Assembly: GCA_017619335.1 (NCBI GenBank)
Contig: JAFZSP010000035.1
Coordinates: forward strand, 1 to 57,179
Reading direction: 5' to 3'
DNA length: 57,179 nt
DNA from: Bacteroidaceae bacterium
Lineage (GTDB): Bacteria > Bacteroidota > Bacteroidia > Bacteroidales > Bacteroidaceae
Shown here: positions 36,682 to 45,089 of the stretch, piece by piece
How positions within the stretch are numbered: the first letter of the stretch is position 1
Layout of the letters: each line of letters starts with the position of its first letter
Position numbers and translations under genes: made by a program
The notes under the pieces: generated by a model
The model's database searches: none
Seen by the model: the letters and a program-made list of their open reading frames with translations, nothing else
What the model was told of the DNA's origin: nothing

Positions 36682-36718
36682 AGCTTGCCCGTGTCCTCAT
36701 TCGTGACACGGGCAAGCT
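36682..36718. terminator. Bidirectional terminator between convergent genes
   Basis: AGCTTGCCCGTGTC (36682-36695) and GACACGGGCAAGCT (36705-36718) form a perfect 14-bp stem with a 9-base loop. It lies between the LPP20-like stop and the AAA protein stop (36727). Its arms share CTTGCCCG/CGGGCAAG with the terminator at 51227. Confidence 0.8.
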
Positions 36719-36726
36719 GTTTGGTA

Positions 36727-37938
36727 TCAGACACAAAATCCAATCCTTTGATGCGGACGAGGCACCTCAATGGGCTTAATGTCAGCAGGCGTGAGTGTCA
36801 ACAGCTGTTGGCTGTCAGCGGGACGTTCGTTGACGCAGCGCTGGGCGTGCTGAATATAGATGCGCTCCAGTTGGTTGGCGATGAAGCGGGCATTGCCCCA
36901 AGACTGTGGGTCCCGAACCTGGTAGGCAGCCATCAGAACGTCTCTGAATTTCTGCCAGGCTGCATCTGTGAAGCGGTATTGGTATTCGTTGATGCGTCGG
37001 CGGGTAATCTCCAACAGCTCGTCAATGGTGAAGTCATTGAATTCGAAGCGGTTTGGAAAACGGGAGTGGAGTCCGGGATTGGTGTCCAACAATCGCATCA
37101 TCGGTTCCTTGTAACCACAGAGCACCACGGCAATGTCCCGTTGTGTTTCATCGGCCAACACTTCCATCAACATTTGGATGACCAGCCTACCGGGGTCGTG
37201 ATCGTGCTTGCCGTTCAGCAAATAGGCCTCGTCAATCATCAACACGCCGCCCCTGGCTTTCTCCAGTACCTGGTGGACACTGCGTTCCTCGTCGCCCCAC
37301 AGGGTGCCAATGAAGGTTCCGCGATCCGCCACCACTACATGTCCTTTTGACAGTGCGCCGGCCTGATGCAGCAGGGAACCGAAGATCTTGCAGACGGTGG
37401 TCTTGCCTGTGCCGGGACGTCCGAAGAAGATGCTGTGCAGAGAGACCTCGTGCTGCTTGGCATCTGGAAACGCATCACGCATCATCTTGTTGTAGCGGGT
37501 GAGAGCCAGCAGTTCGTCAATGCGTGTTTTGATGTCTTGACAACCCACCAGTTTGTCCAGTTCTGCTTTGGGATGGGCCAATGGAGGCAGAATCTTCACC
37601 TTCACGCTGAGACTGGTATTTTGTTCAATGATGTCAGAGGGTGTTTCAGTAGTGAAGACATCCTTTTCCATCTCCTCTGAATCCTCTTCATCTTCGGAGT
37701 CCTCTTCATCTTCAGAGTCCTCTTCATCTTCTGAGTCCTCTTCATCTTCAGAGTCTTCATCATATCCTATGTCCTCAGAATCGTCTGCATCATCATCTTC
37801 ATCATTATTAAACATATCTTTCACGAAGTCGTCCAACATCTTTTCTATCTCTTTTTCTTCTTCCTTGGAAAGTGCCGACACGGACTGAGTCTTGTGTTCA
37901 TCATAAATAGGTATTCCTCCTTCATTAATCATAATCAA
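36727..37938 (-). CDS. CbxX/CfqX-type AAA+ ATPase with acidic repeat
   Basis: A 403-residue cytoplasmic AAA+ ATPase of the CbxX/CfqX (SpoVK-like) class. Walker A is GRPGTGKTT (173-181), Walker B VLMIDEAY (232-239), with VVLCGYKEPM and an arginine-finger region (SRFPNRFEFNDFT). Residues about 43-92 are extremely acidic, with four DSEDEE-type units encoded by 18-bp repeats. The C-terminal helical lid (NARFIANQLERIYIQHAQR) is complete. Relatives remodel protein complexes, as in Rubisco activation; the substrate here cannot be told. It faces the LPP20 gene across a shared terminator and has a long structured leader. Confidence 0.88.
   Translation of the reverse strand: MIMINEGGIPIYDEHKTQSVSALSKEEEKEIEKMLDDFVKDMFNNDEDDDADDSEDIGYDEDSEDEEDSEDEEDSEDEEDSEDEEDSEEMEKDVFTTETPSDIIEQNTSLSVKVKILPPLAHPKAELDKLVGCQDIKTRIDELLALTRYNKMMRDAFPDAKQHEVSLHSIFFGRPGTGKTTVCKIFGSLLHQAGALSKGHVVVADRGTFIGTLWGDEERSVHQVLEKARGGVLMIDEAYLLNGKHDHDPGRLVIQMLMEVLADETQRDIAVVLCGYKEPMMRLLDTNPGLHSRFPNRFEFNDFTIDELLEITRRRINEYQYRFTDAAWQKFRDVLMAAYQVRDPQSWGNARFIANQLERIYIQHAQRCVNERPADSQQLLTLTPADIKPIEVPRPHQRIGFCV
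37682..37753. repeat. Four 18-bp tandem repeats (EDEEDS)
   Basis: The plus strand reads tcctcttcatcttcNgag four times without gaps; the units differ only at the N position. Copy changes keep the frame of the AAA protein. Confidence 0.92.
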
Positions 37939-38082
37939 AACAATTTAAGTTATTAAAAAACAATAGTATATCATGCCCTTCTCAACAAAAGGGCGCAAGA
38001 GTAAACAGGCACTTGCATGAGCAGATGCCTGCAGGTTCATAGAGATATCATTGCTGATTTCCCTATCACAAAAAACACACAA

Positions 38083-38090
38083 CAAAGGTA
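38083..38090 (-). promoter_or_regulatory. -7 promoter box TACCTTTG proximal to the AAA gene
   Basis: The minus strand reads TACCTTTG, 144 bases before the ATG at 37938. The leader in between is AT-rich. Confidence 0.5.
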
Positions 38091-38253
38091 CAATATGTCA
38101 AAGAACGCACATTCTTCACCTTGTCCTACAAGGATCCACTGTTACTATTGCAAAGCTTCGACTTCGCAATAGAACAGCCCTGCAAGGGACCAGATGAATC
38201 ATGTTTCTTTTCATGTACCTTTATTTGATTTTTTGTGATAGTGGAATTAAATC
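38091..38253 (-). ncRNA. Possible structured small RNA or leader upstream of the AAA gene
   Basis: A TACTTTTG box (38260-38267) would start a transcript that runs toward the AAA gene's own TACCTTTG box at 38083. It could fold into consecutive hairpins: CTATTGC...GCAATAG extended by CTGTT/AACAG (38141-38176), CCTTGT-agg-ACAAGG, and AAGAA...TTCTT. I do not recognise it as a known RNA. It could equally be the 5' leader of a longer AAA transcript. Confidence 0.35.
38116..38214 (-). CDS. Possible 32-residue peptide within the structured leader
   Basis: ATG at 38214 to TGA at 38118-38116, about 46 nt after the upstream promoter box. The product begins MKRNMIHLVPCRAV and is basic (several Arg) with no signal peptide. 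The frame runs straight through the main hairpin, so it may be an artefact of an RNA gene, or a leader peptide. No family recognised. Confidence 0.22.
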   Translation of the reverse strand: MKRNMIHLVPCRAVLLRSRSFAIVTVDPCRTR

Positions 38254-38259
38254 CGGCGG

Positions 38260-38267
38260 CAAAAGTA
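38260..38267 (-). promoter_or_regulatory. Upstream -7 box TACTTTTG
   Basis: The minus strand reads TACTTTTG after GGTTTTCCC-rich sequence and 170 bases upstream of the second box at 38083. It implies a separate or longer transcript ahead of the AAA gene. Confidence 0.5.
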
Positions 38268-38361
38268 CAGGTTTTCCCCCATCCAACCAAATTTTTTATT
38301 GAAAAAATAACTAATAATAGAAGGAAAAGCTCCATTTTGGGCAAACAGAACACAAAAAGAC

Positions 38362-38398
38362 AACGCATCCCATACACTCCAAGTGCATGAGATGCGTT
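38362..38398 (-). terminator. Rho-independent terminator of the alkaline phosphatase gene
   Basis: AACGCATCCCATACACT (38362-38378) pairs with AGTGCATGAGATGCGTT (38382-38398) over 17 bp, with two G-T pairs and a 3-base loop. On the minus strand it is followed by GTCTTTTTG, 15 bases after the stop at 38413. Confidence 0.85.
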
Positions 38399-38412
38399 AT
38401 CACTCTTTTCAA

Positions 38413-39819
38413 TTATTCGGCAGTCCAGCCGGCAATCTTGGCCATAGCGGGAGCTATCTCGATATTGTCGATGCGCCCCTGGAATACTTCTGTGCCAGGA
38501 CCTACAGCATAGATGGGAACGTACCCGTTGGAGTGGCCTCCGCTGGCCCAACTGATGTAAGCCACTTCGTTGATGATGTGTTTGGCTGTCTCGCCCAAGT
38601 CGTTGATGCGATCACGAACCTTGTCGTTCTCGGCAATGGCTTTCTCAATGGCGTTCCAGCGTCCCTGAAGACGTTCTTGCTGCTTGTCACTGAGAGAGAT
38701 ACCGGCTCCGAAGCCCATCTCTTCCTTCAGCACTTTCTCCACCGCTGCCCAGTTGAACTTCTTGGGGTTCTTCTTGTAAAGCTCATTCAGCATCCATTTG
38801 AGCTCATCGATGCTCTTGTGCTGGAAGCGAAGCAGGTCTGTGTGAATCTCGTAAGGACCTTTGCCCATGACAAGGCCGCCGGTCTCGTGGTCGGCAGTGA
38901 TAACAATGATGGTTTCGTCGGGATGTTGCTGGTAGAACTCGTAAGCGACCTTGATGGCTTTGTCGAAGTCCAGTACCTCGTTGATGGCATTGCCAATGTC
39001 GTTGCGGTGGCAGGCGTAGTCAATCATACCGCCCTCTAACTCGAAGAAGAACCCATTCTTCTGCTTCGACATCAGGTAGTTAATACCAGCACGGCAGATT
39101 TGTTCCAGTGTGAGGTCGTTTTTGTCCTGATCAAGGGCGTAGGGCAGGTGGTCACTGCCGAGTTTGTCATTCTGATAGTCGCTCTGCAGGAGAATGAGTT
39201 TGTCGGCCTTGCGACCCTTCTTCTCATATTCCTTGTACCCGCCTGTGAGAATGGTGTAACCGGCAGCCTTGGCCTGTTCGCGCAGTGAGGGTTCGCCTTC
39301 CTTGGTGTTAGGACGGTGGAAGTCGGAGCCAGCGAAGAAGTCATAGCCGCTCTTGCAGAGGTCCTGTCCTATCTCGTAATACATGTTGCGGTCGGGTTGG
39401 TGGCCGTAGAAGCTGGCAGGGGTAGCATGCGTGATGGCTACGGTGGTGGCTACACCCACGGCAGCACCTGCCTTCTGTGCCCAGGCTGCGATGCTGGTGC
39501 AGGGAGTCTGCAGGTCTTCCAGCACGCCGATGGCGCCGTTCTTGGTTTTGTGGCCTGTGGCGAGTGCTGTGCCGCCGGCAGCAGAGTCCGTCACGCCGTT
39601 GGTGGCAGAATAGGTGTTAACCATTCCCACAACGGGAAGGCTGGCCATCAGAATGGGTTCGATTCCTATCTTACCCTTGATGGCGGCCAGATAGGTCTCG
39701 GTAACGTTGATTTGGTTGACGCCCATACCGTCACCGATGAAGTAGAAGACGTACTTCACTTCTGCAGAGGCAGTGAGGGCAAGGAGTACTGCCACGAGGC
39801 AGCTGAGATACTTTTTCAT
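38413..39819 (-). CDS. phoA: Alkaline phosphatase
   Basis: A 468-residue exported phosphomonoesterase. Signal peptide MKKYLSCLVAVLLALTASAE. The metal-binding FYFIGDGMG (Asp30) and nucleophile motif GVTDSAAGGTALATG (Ser79) are intact, as are FFELEGGMIDYACHRND, ITADHETGG and the C-terminal SWASGGHSNGYVPIYA with its metal-binding His. No His or Asp of the three-metal site appears lost. It would release phosphate from organic esters in the periplasm. It is the last gene of a minus-strand series with cyclophilin and GH51 and ends at a strong terminator. No Pho-box-like motif could be judged. Confidence 0.93.
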   Translation of the reverse strand: MKKYLSCLVAVLLALTASAEVKYVFYFIGDGMGVNQINVTETYLAAIKGKIGIEPILMASLPVVGMVNTYSATNGVTDSAAGGTALATGHKTKNGAIGVLEDLQTPCTSIAAWAQKAGAAVGVATTVAITHATPASFYGHQPDRNMYYEIGQDLCKSGYDFFAGSDFHRPNTKEGEPSLREQAKAAGYTILTGGYKEYEKKGRKADKLILLQSDYQNDKLGSDHLPYALDQDKNDLTLEQICRAGINYLMSKQKNGFFFELEGGMIDYACHRNDIGNAINEVLDFDKAIKVAYEFYQQHPDETIIVITADHETGGLVMGKGPYEIHTDLLRFQHKSIDELKWMLNELYKKNPKKFNWAAVEKVLKEEMGFGAGISLSDKQQERLQGRWNAIEKAIAENDKVRDRINDLGETAKHIINEVAYISWASGGHSNGYVPIYAVGPGTEVFQGRIDNIEIAPAMAKIAGWTAE

Positions 39820-39907
39820 AGTTGAGAGTTTAGAATTTTGAGTTTAAAGTATTATGAATTAATGTTGTTTCCTTTTTGTAATAGTTTTAGTAGTTATATT
39901 AGTTTTA

Positions 39908-40603
39908 CTAGTTCTCTACTACCGCTCTGATGATCATCACGTCCTCCAGAGGTCGGTCATCCTTGTCGGTGGGAACGGCTTGGATGGCTTTGACCACCTT
40001 CATTCCTTCAATGACGTTACCGAAGACCGTGTAGGTGCCGTCCAAGTGGGGTGAGCCCCCGTGCTGGAGGTAGTCGTCCCACATCTCGCGGTTCATTTCT
40101 ATCCCTTTCTCTTGCAGGGCTGCACGCTGTTTCCCGAGTGAGTTCTCTCCCCAAGAACGGCCATAGACGATGTAGAACTGTGAGCCGCTGCTGCGCATCT
40201 CTGGGTTCACATCGTCCCCTTCACGGGCTGCTGCCAACGCTCCACGAACGTGGTAGAGCCAGGGCAGATTGAACTCTGCCTCAATGGTGTAGCCAGTGTC
40301 CCCTTCACCCAGGGGCTTCTCTCGCGGGGGAGAGAGCAACGTGCCGTCGGCCTGCCGTCTGACACGACTGTCGGGATCACCGCCATGAATCATGAAATCC
40401 TTGATAACACGATGGAACAGCGTACTGTCATAATAGCCTTCCTTGCAGAGTTTCAGGAAGTTGTCACGATGCAGAGGCGTCTCGTCACTCAGTTCCACGC
40501 GGATGACTCCAGCTGTGGTTTCCAGTCGAACGATATGAGCTTTCTTCTTGGCTCCTAAAGAACTGCAGAAAAACAAGAACAGAATGAGCAGGAGATGGCG
40601 CAT
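39908..40603 (-). CDS. Cyclophilin-type peptidyl-prolyl isomerase, exported
   Basis: A 231-residue exported cis-trans prolyl isomerase. A short signal (MRHLLLILFLFFCSSLGA) precedes the cyclophilin fold: VRLETTAGVIRVELSDETPLHRDNF, GYYDSTLFHRVIKDFMIHGGDP (catalytic FHRVI with Arg), GSQFYIVYG and GTYTVFGNVIEGMKVV. A loop of about 40 residues (RSWGENSLGKQRAALQEKG) between those last two motifs is typical of the Bacteroidales form. Periplasmic folding of exported proteins is the likely role. It lies 20 nt after GH51 and 88 nt before alkaline phosphatase, likely one transcript. Confidence 0.92.
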   Translation of the reverse strand: MRHLLLILFLFFCSSLGAKKKAHIVRLETTAGVIRVELSDETPLHRDNFLKLCKEGYYDSTLFHRVIKDFMIHGGDPDSRVRRQADGTLLSPPREKPLGEGDTGYTIEAEFNLPWLYHVRGALAAAREGDDVNPEMRSSGSQFYIVYGRSWGENSLGKQRAALQEKGIEMNREMWDDYLQHGGSPHLDGTYTVFGNVIEGMKVVKAIQAVPTDKDDRPLEDVMIIRAVVEN

Positions 40604-40623
40604 GAGAGTTTAGAGTTTAGGGG

Positions 40624-42642
40624 TTAGAGTTTTACCTTGAATACTTGGAAGTTCTTGGCCGGTACGTTTGCAGAGAGTGAGAGTGTGCCCTTGTTGGCGG
40701 AGAGAGCCGTGGCGCTGTTCTTGGGGCTGATAACTTCGGGCTTGCCCGGTTCGTTCTCTGCATCGTATGCCGAACAGTCCAGTGTGATTACTTCAGCTGT
40801 GGTAGGAAAGGTCTTGAGTTTCAGACCCGTGATATCAATGCGGACGGTGCTGGCCTTGCCGAGTGTGTTGATGACCTTCACGATGATCTCGTTCTTTTCC
40901 TTGTCCATCACGGCACTGGCAAAGACACCATCCTGCCCCTTCTCCACAGGGTTCACAGAGGGCGTTCCGCCATTGAGACTGACAGTAGTGGGCAGAACGT
41001 TGGTACCACGGTTGAGCATGTAAAGTTGCTGGACATAATACGAAGCAGTGCGAGCGGTGGACATATTATCATACCAGATGAGGTCGGGACGCCACTGCCA
41101 TCCTTCCACGTGGGAGAAGAGCGGTGCGTAGGTGGCCATGTGAACGAGGTCTGCATTGCGCTCGATACCAGTCATAAAGGCTGCTTCATAAATGCTGGCG
41201 CCAGCGTGGTTATACTTCTTGCCGCGATCATGACAGGCCCATTCGCCAGCGAAGACGCGCGGACCGTCCTTGGTATAGAACGTGCGGTCGTCATAGCGGT
41301 TCATCCAGTTCTTGTACCACTGAATATCACGATAGTAGTGCTCATCAACCAGGTCGCACTTCAACTCGCGCATGGCGGGCCAGCCATGCTTGAAGTAGTC
41401 ATCTTCTGCATTGGGGCCGCTGGTGCCGATGAGTTTGATTTCGGGATGTACCTTGCGCACTTCGGGGGCAATAATTGCCAGACGCTCGAAATAGGGCTTC
41501 TCCCACTGTTCGTTACCGATGGCCAGGAACTTGAGATTGAAAGGTGCAGGGTGCCCCATCTCGGCACGCAGCTTGGCCCACTGGTTGGTGGCGGGATCGC
41601 CGTTGGCAAAGTCGATGAGGTCTATGCAATCGTCTATGAACTGCTGCAGGCCTTCCTTCGTGGCAGGAGCATGGGCATCATTTCCGTTTTGGAACTGACA
41701 GGCCATTCCCACATTCAGGACGGGCAGCGGCTCGGCACCAATCTCCTCTGAGAGTTGGAAGTACTCGAAGAAACCAAGACCATAGCTCTGGAAGTAATCA
41801 GGAAAGTAACGTTGAGTGAAGGTGTAGTGCCAGCGGTTCTCGTTGAGCGGACGGTTTTCCACAGGACCCACACTGTTTTTCCACTGGTAGCGTGTTTCCA
41901 GATCCGTGCCTTCTACGATGCAGCCGCCGGGAAAGCGGAAAACGCCCGGATGTAGGTCTTCCAAAGTCTGTGCCACATCCAGACGCAGACCATTCTCATG
42001 ACCTTTATAAGTCTTGACAGGGAAGAGGCTTACGTGCTCCAAGTCGGTCGTAGTCTTGCTGTCGCCCCAGACACGGAGATGAGCTTTGGCAAAGGTGCGC
42101 TTCGGCTTAATGATGGCCGTGTATTTCTTCCACTCCTTGCCGCTGATGTCCAGACCCACGTTGCCCAGTTTCTGGTCTTCGTCCATCGTGGCATTATCCA
42201 CAAGGTCTATCCACAGCTTGGCTTGACCGCCGTCCGGGACACGTGCCCAGACCGAGAAGCGGTACTCCTCTCCGGCCTTCACTCCGATTCCGAAGAAGCC
42301 GTGGTTCTCTATCATCGTGTGCTTATCACGGTGTCCCGATGGTGCCAGTCGCACATAATGAGGATTACGGTTGAAGGGGCCGTCGTCCTTCAGTATCACC
42401 TTGCCTGAAATGTCCCAGCCAGTGAAAGGATTTGGGAATTCGAAGCTGCGGTTTTTCAGCAGTTCTGCATACAGGCCGCCGTCGGCAGCGTAATTGATGT
42501 CCTCGAAGAAGATGCCATACATAGTTGGCTGAATTACAGCACCTGGCTTCTTGGCGTTCACGGTGATGATGTTTTCTTGTGCCGAAACGGACAAGGAGGT
42601 GAGCGCGAGTGCAGCGCCGAGGAGAATGTGTTTGAGTGTCAT
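40624..42642 (-). CDS. GH51 alpha-L-arabinofuranosidase
   Basis: A 672-residue exported enzyme removing terminal alpha-L-arabinofuranosyl groups from arabinan or arabinoxylan. Signal peptide ends SVSAQEN. A carbohydrate-binding-like region (about 65-210; GWDISGKVILKDD, RVPDGGQAKLWIDLVDN) is followed by the GH51 barrel. The acid/base lies in FLAIGNEQWEKPYFERL and the nucleophile in RVFAGEWACHD. The C-terminal beta domain has NPVEKGQDGVFASAVMDKEKNEIIVKVINT. It fits the pectin theme of the window (GH28/GH105 at 1413, CE12 at 45090). No SusC/SusD pair is nearby. Confidence 0.93.
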   Translation of the reverse strand: MTLKHILLGAALALTSLSVSAQENIITVNAKKPGAVIQPTMYGIFFEDINYAADGGLYAELLKNRSFEFPNPFTGWDISGKVILKDDGPFNRNPHYVRLAPSGHRDKHTMIENHGFFGIGVKAGEEYRFSVWARVPDGGQAKLWIDLVDNATMDEDQKLGNVGLDISGKEWKKYTAIIKPKRTFAKAHLRVWGDSKTTTDLEHVSLFPVKTYKGHENGLRLDVAQTLEDLHPGVFRFPGGCIVEGTDLETRYQWKNSVGPVENRPLNENRWHYTFTQRYFPDYFQSYGLGFFEYFQLSEEIGAEPLPVLNVGMACQFQNGNDAHAPATKEGLQQFIDDCIDLIDFANGDPATNQWAKLRAEMGHPAPFNLKFLAIGNEQWEKPYFERLAIIAPEVRKVHPEIKLIGTSGPNAEDDYFKHGWPAMRELKCDLVDEHYYRDIQWYKNWMNRYDDRTFYTKDGPRVFAGEWACHDRGKKYNHAGASIYEAAFMTGIERNADLVHMATYAPLFSHVEGWQWRPDLIWYDNMSTARTASYYVQQLYMLNRGTNVLPTTVSLNGGTPSVNPVEKGQDGVFASAVMDKEKNEIIVKVINTLGKASTVRIDITGLKLKTFPTTAEVITLDCSAYDAENEPGKPEVISPKNSATALSANKGTLSLSANVPAKNFQVFKVKL

Positions 42643-42681
42643 AGAGGTTATGGAATTAATGGGTTATAGAGCTACTGAGGT

Positions 42682-43344
42682 TTATTCATCATAGTCATCA
42701 AAGACTTCGTTGAGAAAGTGGTTGAAGGGCGACATAATTCGGAACATTTCTTCCACGAAATCCAGGGAGCCCGGTAGGAGAAGGAAGTCGTCGGTCAATG
42801 GATGCCAGACGGTGTAAAGACGTGGCCGAAGATACTCTGGGAAAGGAAAATCCTTGGGGCAGCCCTTGGGTAACGTTTTTACGGGTTCCTCTCCGACAGT
42901 AGGATAAAGGGTGCGGAACGGTTCGTTCTCCACAATGTCCCTGAAACGATCAATATCCACGACAATGGCCTCACGAATGTGTTTTAGCATCGGGGCTGGC
43001 GGACACCAAGAGCCTCCTGCAACCATCGTGTTACCTGGCTCTATGTGAAGGTAATAACCGCCACGATAACTCTTACGGCCATGAGAACTGATGAATGCAC
43101 CGAAATGGCGTTTGTAGGGACTCTTGTCGTTGGAGAAGCGTATATCGCGCGCGAACCTATATATACATGACGCCGGTGTCTGGTAAGTCACGGAGGCATC
43201 GAAGGAGGCAATGCGCAGGATGAGCTGCTGGACGTAGCTCTCAAAGGTCTTGCGCGCCGCCTTGTATTCCGGCTGGTGTGCGTGGAACCATTCGCGGTCA
43301 TTGTGCTCGGCAATCTGCCGTAAAAAATGGTAAATATGTTGCAT
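42682..43344 (-). CDS. DUF2461 (TIGR02453) protein
   Basis: A 220-residue cytoplasmic protein of unknown function. Start chosen at 43344 (MQHIYHFLRQIAEHNDREWF) because the promoter box TATCTTTG at 43374-43381 lies inside the longer open frame. Family motifs are HNDREWFHAHQPEY, RFARDIRFSNDKSPYKRHFGAFIS, GGYYLHIEPGNTMVAGG, and PKDFPFPEYLRPR near the end. The family has no established activity. It is first in the DUF2461-GH51-cyclophilin-phosphatase series (39 nt gap) and divergent from purN. Confidence 0.88.
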   Translation of the reverse strand: MQHIYHFLRQIAEHNDREWFHAHQPEYKAARKTFESYVQQLILRIASFDASVTYQTPASCIYRFARDIRFSNDKSPYKRHFGAFISSHGRKSYRGGYYLHIEPGNTMVAGGSWCPPAPMLKHIREAIVVDIDRFRDIVENEPFRTLYPTVGEEPVKTLPKGCPKDFPFPEYLRPRLYTVWHPLTDDFLLLPGSLDFVEEMFRIMSPFNHFLNEVFDDYDE

Positions 43345-43373
43345 CAGAATGCAGGAAAATGAATTTGCGAGGG

Positions 43374-43381
43374 CAAAGATA
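43374..43381 (-). promoter_or_regulatory. -7 promoter box TATCTTTG of the DUF2461 gene
   Basis: The minus strand reads TATCTTTG, 29 bases before the ATG at 43344. It forms a divergent pair with the purN box at 43425. Confidence 0.6.
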
Positions 43382-43424
43382 CAAAAAAGTTCAGACTTGA
43401 AACCTGAAACTTGAAACTTTTTTG

Positions 43425-43432
43425 TACTTTTG
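43425..43432 (+). promoter_or_regulatory. -7 promoter box TACTTTTG of purN
   Basis: TACTTTTG, 21 bases before ATG 43454. The 43 bases between this and the divergent box are mostly gaaac/ttgaaac repeats. Confidence 0.6.
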
Positions 43433-43453
43433 CACCGCAAAACTCATAAAAAC

Positions 43454-44056
43454 ATGCACAAGCCTATGAATATAGCCATTTTTGTGTCCGGCAGCGGCAC
43501 CAACTGTGAGAATATCATCCGGTATTTCCGTGCCAGCGAGCACGTCTGTACATCCCTTGTTGTCAGCAATCGTTCCGATGCTTTTGCTTTGGAGCGGGCC
43601 AAGCGATTAGGTGTTCCGTCGGCTGTGGTGCCAAAGGCACAACTTAATGATCCCGCCGTCATCCTGCCGCTCCTGCAGGAGCACCAGATAGACTTCATCG
43701 TCCTGGCCGGTTTCCTGCCTATGGTGCCGAACTTCCTCATCGATGCATTCCCCCGCCGCATCGTCAACATCCATCCCGCTCTCCTTCCCAAGCACGGCGG
43801 AAAAGGTATGTGGGGACACCATGTTCATGAAGCCGTGAAAGCCGCTGGCGACACGGAAACAGGCATCACTATCCACTACGTCACTCCCGTCTGTGATGGA
43901 GGTGAAATCATTGCTCAGTTCCGCACTTCCCTCACCCCGGAAGATACCCCGGACACCATTGCCGAGAAAGTGCATCTGCTGGAAATGGCCCATTTCCCAC
44001 AGGTGCTGGAAGAGTTGTTCGCCGGAATGTGTGCGAGCGACGTTACAAACGCTTGA
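43454..44056 (+). CDS. purN: Phosphoribosylglycinamide formyltransferase
   Basis: Transfers a formyl group from 10-formyl-THF to GAR, the third step of purine synthesis. 200 residues. Family motifs: IAIFVSGSGTNCENI, the catalytic NIHPALLPKHGGKGMWG (Asn and His) and the THF-site region GDTETGITIHYVTPVCDGGEIIAQ with its Asp. Start at 43454 follows the promoter; Met at 43466 (MNIAIF) is an equally good start and fits the family better. The 3' end overlaps the convergent DUF1080 gene by 14 bp, a rare convergent overlap of two coding ends. Confidence 0.95.
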   Translation: MHKPMNIAIFVSGSGTNCENIIRYFRASEHVCTSLVVSNRSDAFALERAKRLGVPSAVVPKAQLNDPAVILPLLQEHQIDFIVLAGFLPMVPNFLIDAFPRRIVNIHPALLPKHGGKGMWGHHVHEAVKAAGDTETGITIHYVTPVCDGGEIIAQFRTSLTPEDTPDTIAEKVHLLEMAHFPQVLEELFAGMCASDVTNA

Positions 44057-45038
44057 TATAGATGTCGCGATAATAGACTTTGCTGCCGTGGGCCTGCAGC
44101 TCTATCTGTTCTACAGGGAAGATGGGGCGCTGCCGGTCCCAATAGTTCTCTAAAGGAACGTTGTCCACCACCAACACTCCGTTCAAACGGACGGTTACAC
44201 GTTCGCCCACCATCTTGATATAGAAAGAATTCCATTCTCCCAACGGATTGTCTGCCACACAAAGGGGAATGGACTTGTGCTGTTGGTTGTTGTAGAGCCC
44301 GCCGGACCCCACCTGTGCTCCCACATTCACCCGAGCAATGTCCCAAATCTGCACCTGCGGAGTGCCACGCAGATAAATACCGGCATCGGGCTCCTTGCCG
44401 TTCGGATCCAGGCGCCAATCCACAAGCATTTCAAAATCCCCGAACTCCTCCACCGTACAGATGTTGTCATAACCTGTTCCGACATAAGCCAAAAGACCGT
44501 TCTCCACCTTCCAGTCGTCCCGCATTCGCTGGTCAGCCTCCACTTGTGCGGCTTCCAGTTCCTGCCGTGTCATCTTCTCCCGACGCACGATGGGGTTCTC
44601 CACAAGGCCTTTCCAGCCCGTGAGGTCACGGCCGTTGAAATGGCTAACGTAACCCTCCACTGGTTCTTTACCTATCTGGGCGATGATGGCTTTTCGTTGG
44701 CTTCCGTCCACGAAGGGCAGGCACCGCCCCAGGAGGTGACGCGTCAACTGACCGTCAAACTCTGGGTGTGACAGCCCGATGGCAGCCACCCCGCGTGCTG
44801 CGGTCTTCTGCAGGGCAGGGTCGTCCAGCAGGGTGCCCAGGGTCATCATGGCCGTGAAGGTGCCCGTCTCTGCCATCTGTGACAGAATCTGCTGTTTTTG
44901 TTTCACCGTGGCAGCCTCGTCCATCTGATGGCGCAGGGCTATCAACCTGTTCTCCGGTGTCTCGGCAGGCTGAGCTGCCAATGGATGCCCGGCCACAACC
45001 AGGGCCGAGCAAAATAACAATGCTAACAGTTTTTTCAT
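44043..45038 (-). CDS. DUF1080 (3-keto-disaccharide hydrolase-like) protein
   Basis: A 331-residue exported protein. Start at 45038 gives the signal MKKLLALLFCSALVVAGHPLAAQ; the longer frame starts too early. Residues about 30-125 are a HEAT-like helical stretch (LDDPALQKTAARGVAAIGL), and about 138-331 are the DUF1080 jelly-roll: FNGRDLTGWKGL, WKVENGLLAYVG, FEMLVDWRLDPNGKEPDAGIYLRG, GEWNSFYIKMVGERVTVRLNGVLVVDN and the closing YYRDIYIKRL. Relatives hydrolyse 3-keto-glycosides or bind plant polysaccharide. It follows the CE12 gene by 51 nt on the same strand, so a carbohydrate role is likely. Confidence 0.87.
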   Translation of the reverse strand: MKKLLALLFCSALVVAGHPLAAQPAETPENRLIALRHQMDEAATVKQKQQILSQMAETGTFTAMMTLGTLLDDPALQKTAARGVAAIGLSHPEFDGQLTRHLLGRCLPFVDGSQRKAIIAQIGKEPVEGYVSHFNGRDLTGWKGLVENPIVRREKMTRQELEAAQVEADQRMRDDWKVENGLLAYVGTGYDNICTVEEFGDFEMLVDWRLDPNGKEPDAGIYLRGTPQVQIWDIARVNVGAQVGSGGLYNNQQHKSIPLCVADNPLGEWNSFYIKMVGERVTVRLNGVLVVDNVPLENYWDRQRPIFPVEQIELQAHGSKVYYRDIYIKRL

Positions 45039-45089
45039 AATAGGGTTATAGGATGATTGATGAAAAAGCATTATTTGTTTTGAAAAATG

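Noticed and set aside
39650..39680. A gggttcgattcc stretch like a tRNA T-arm
   Set aside because: It lies in the alkaline phosphatase gene and no acceptor, D or anticodon arms fold around it.
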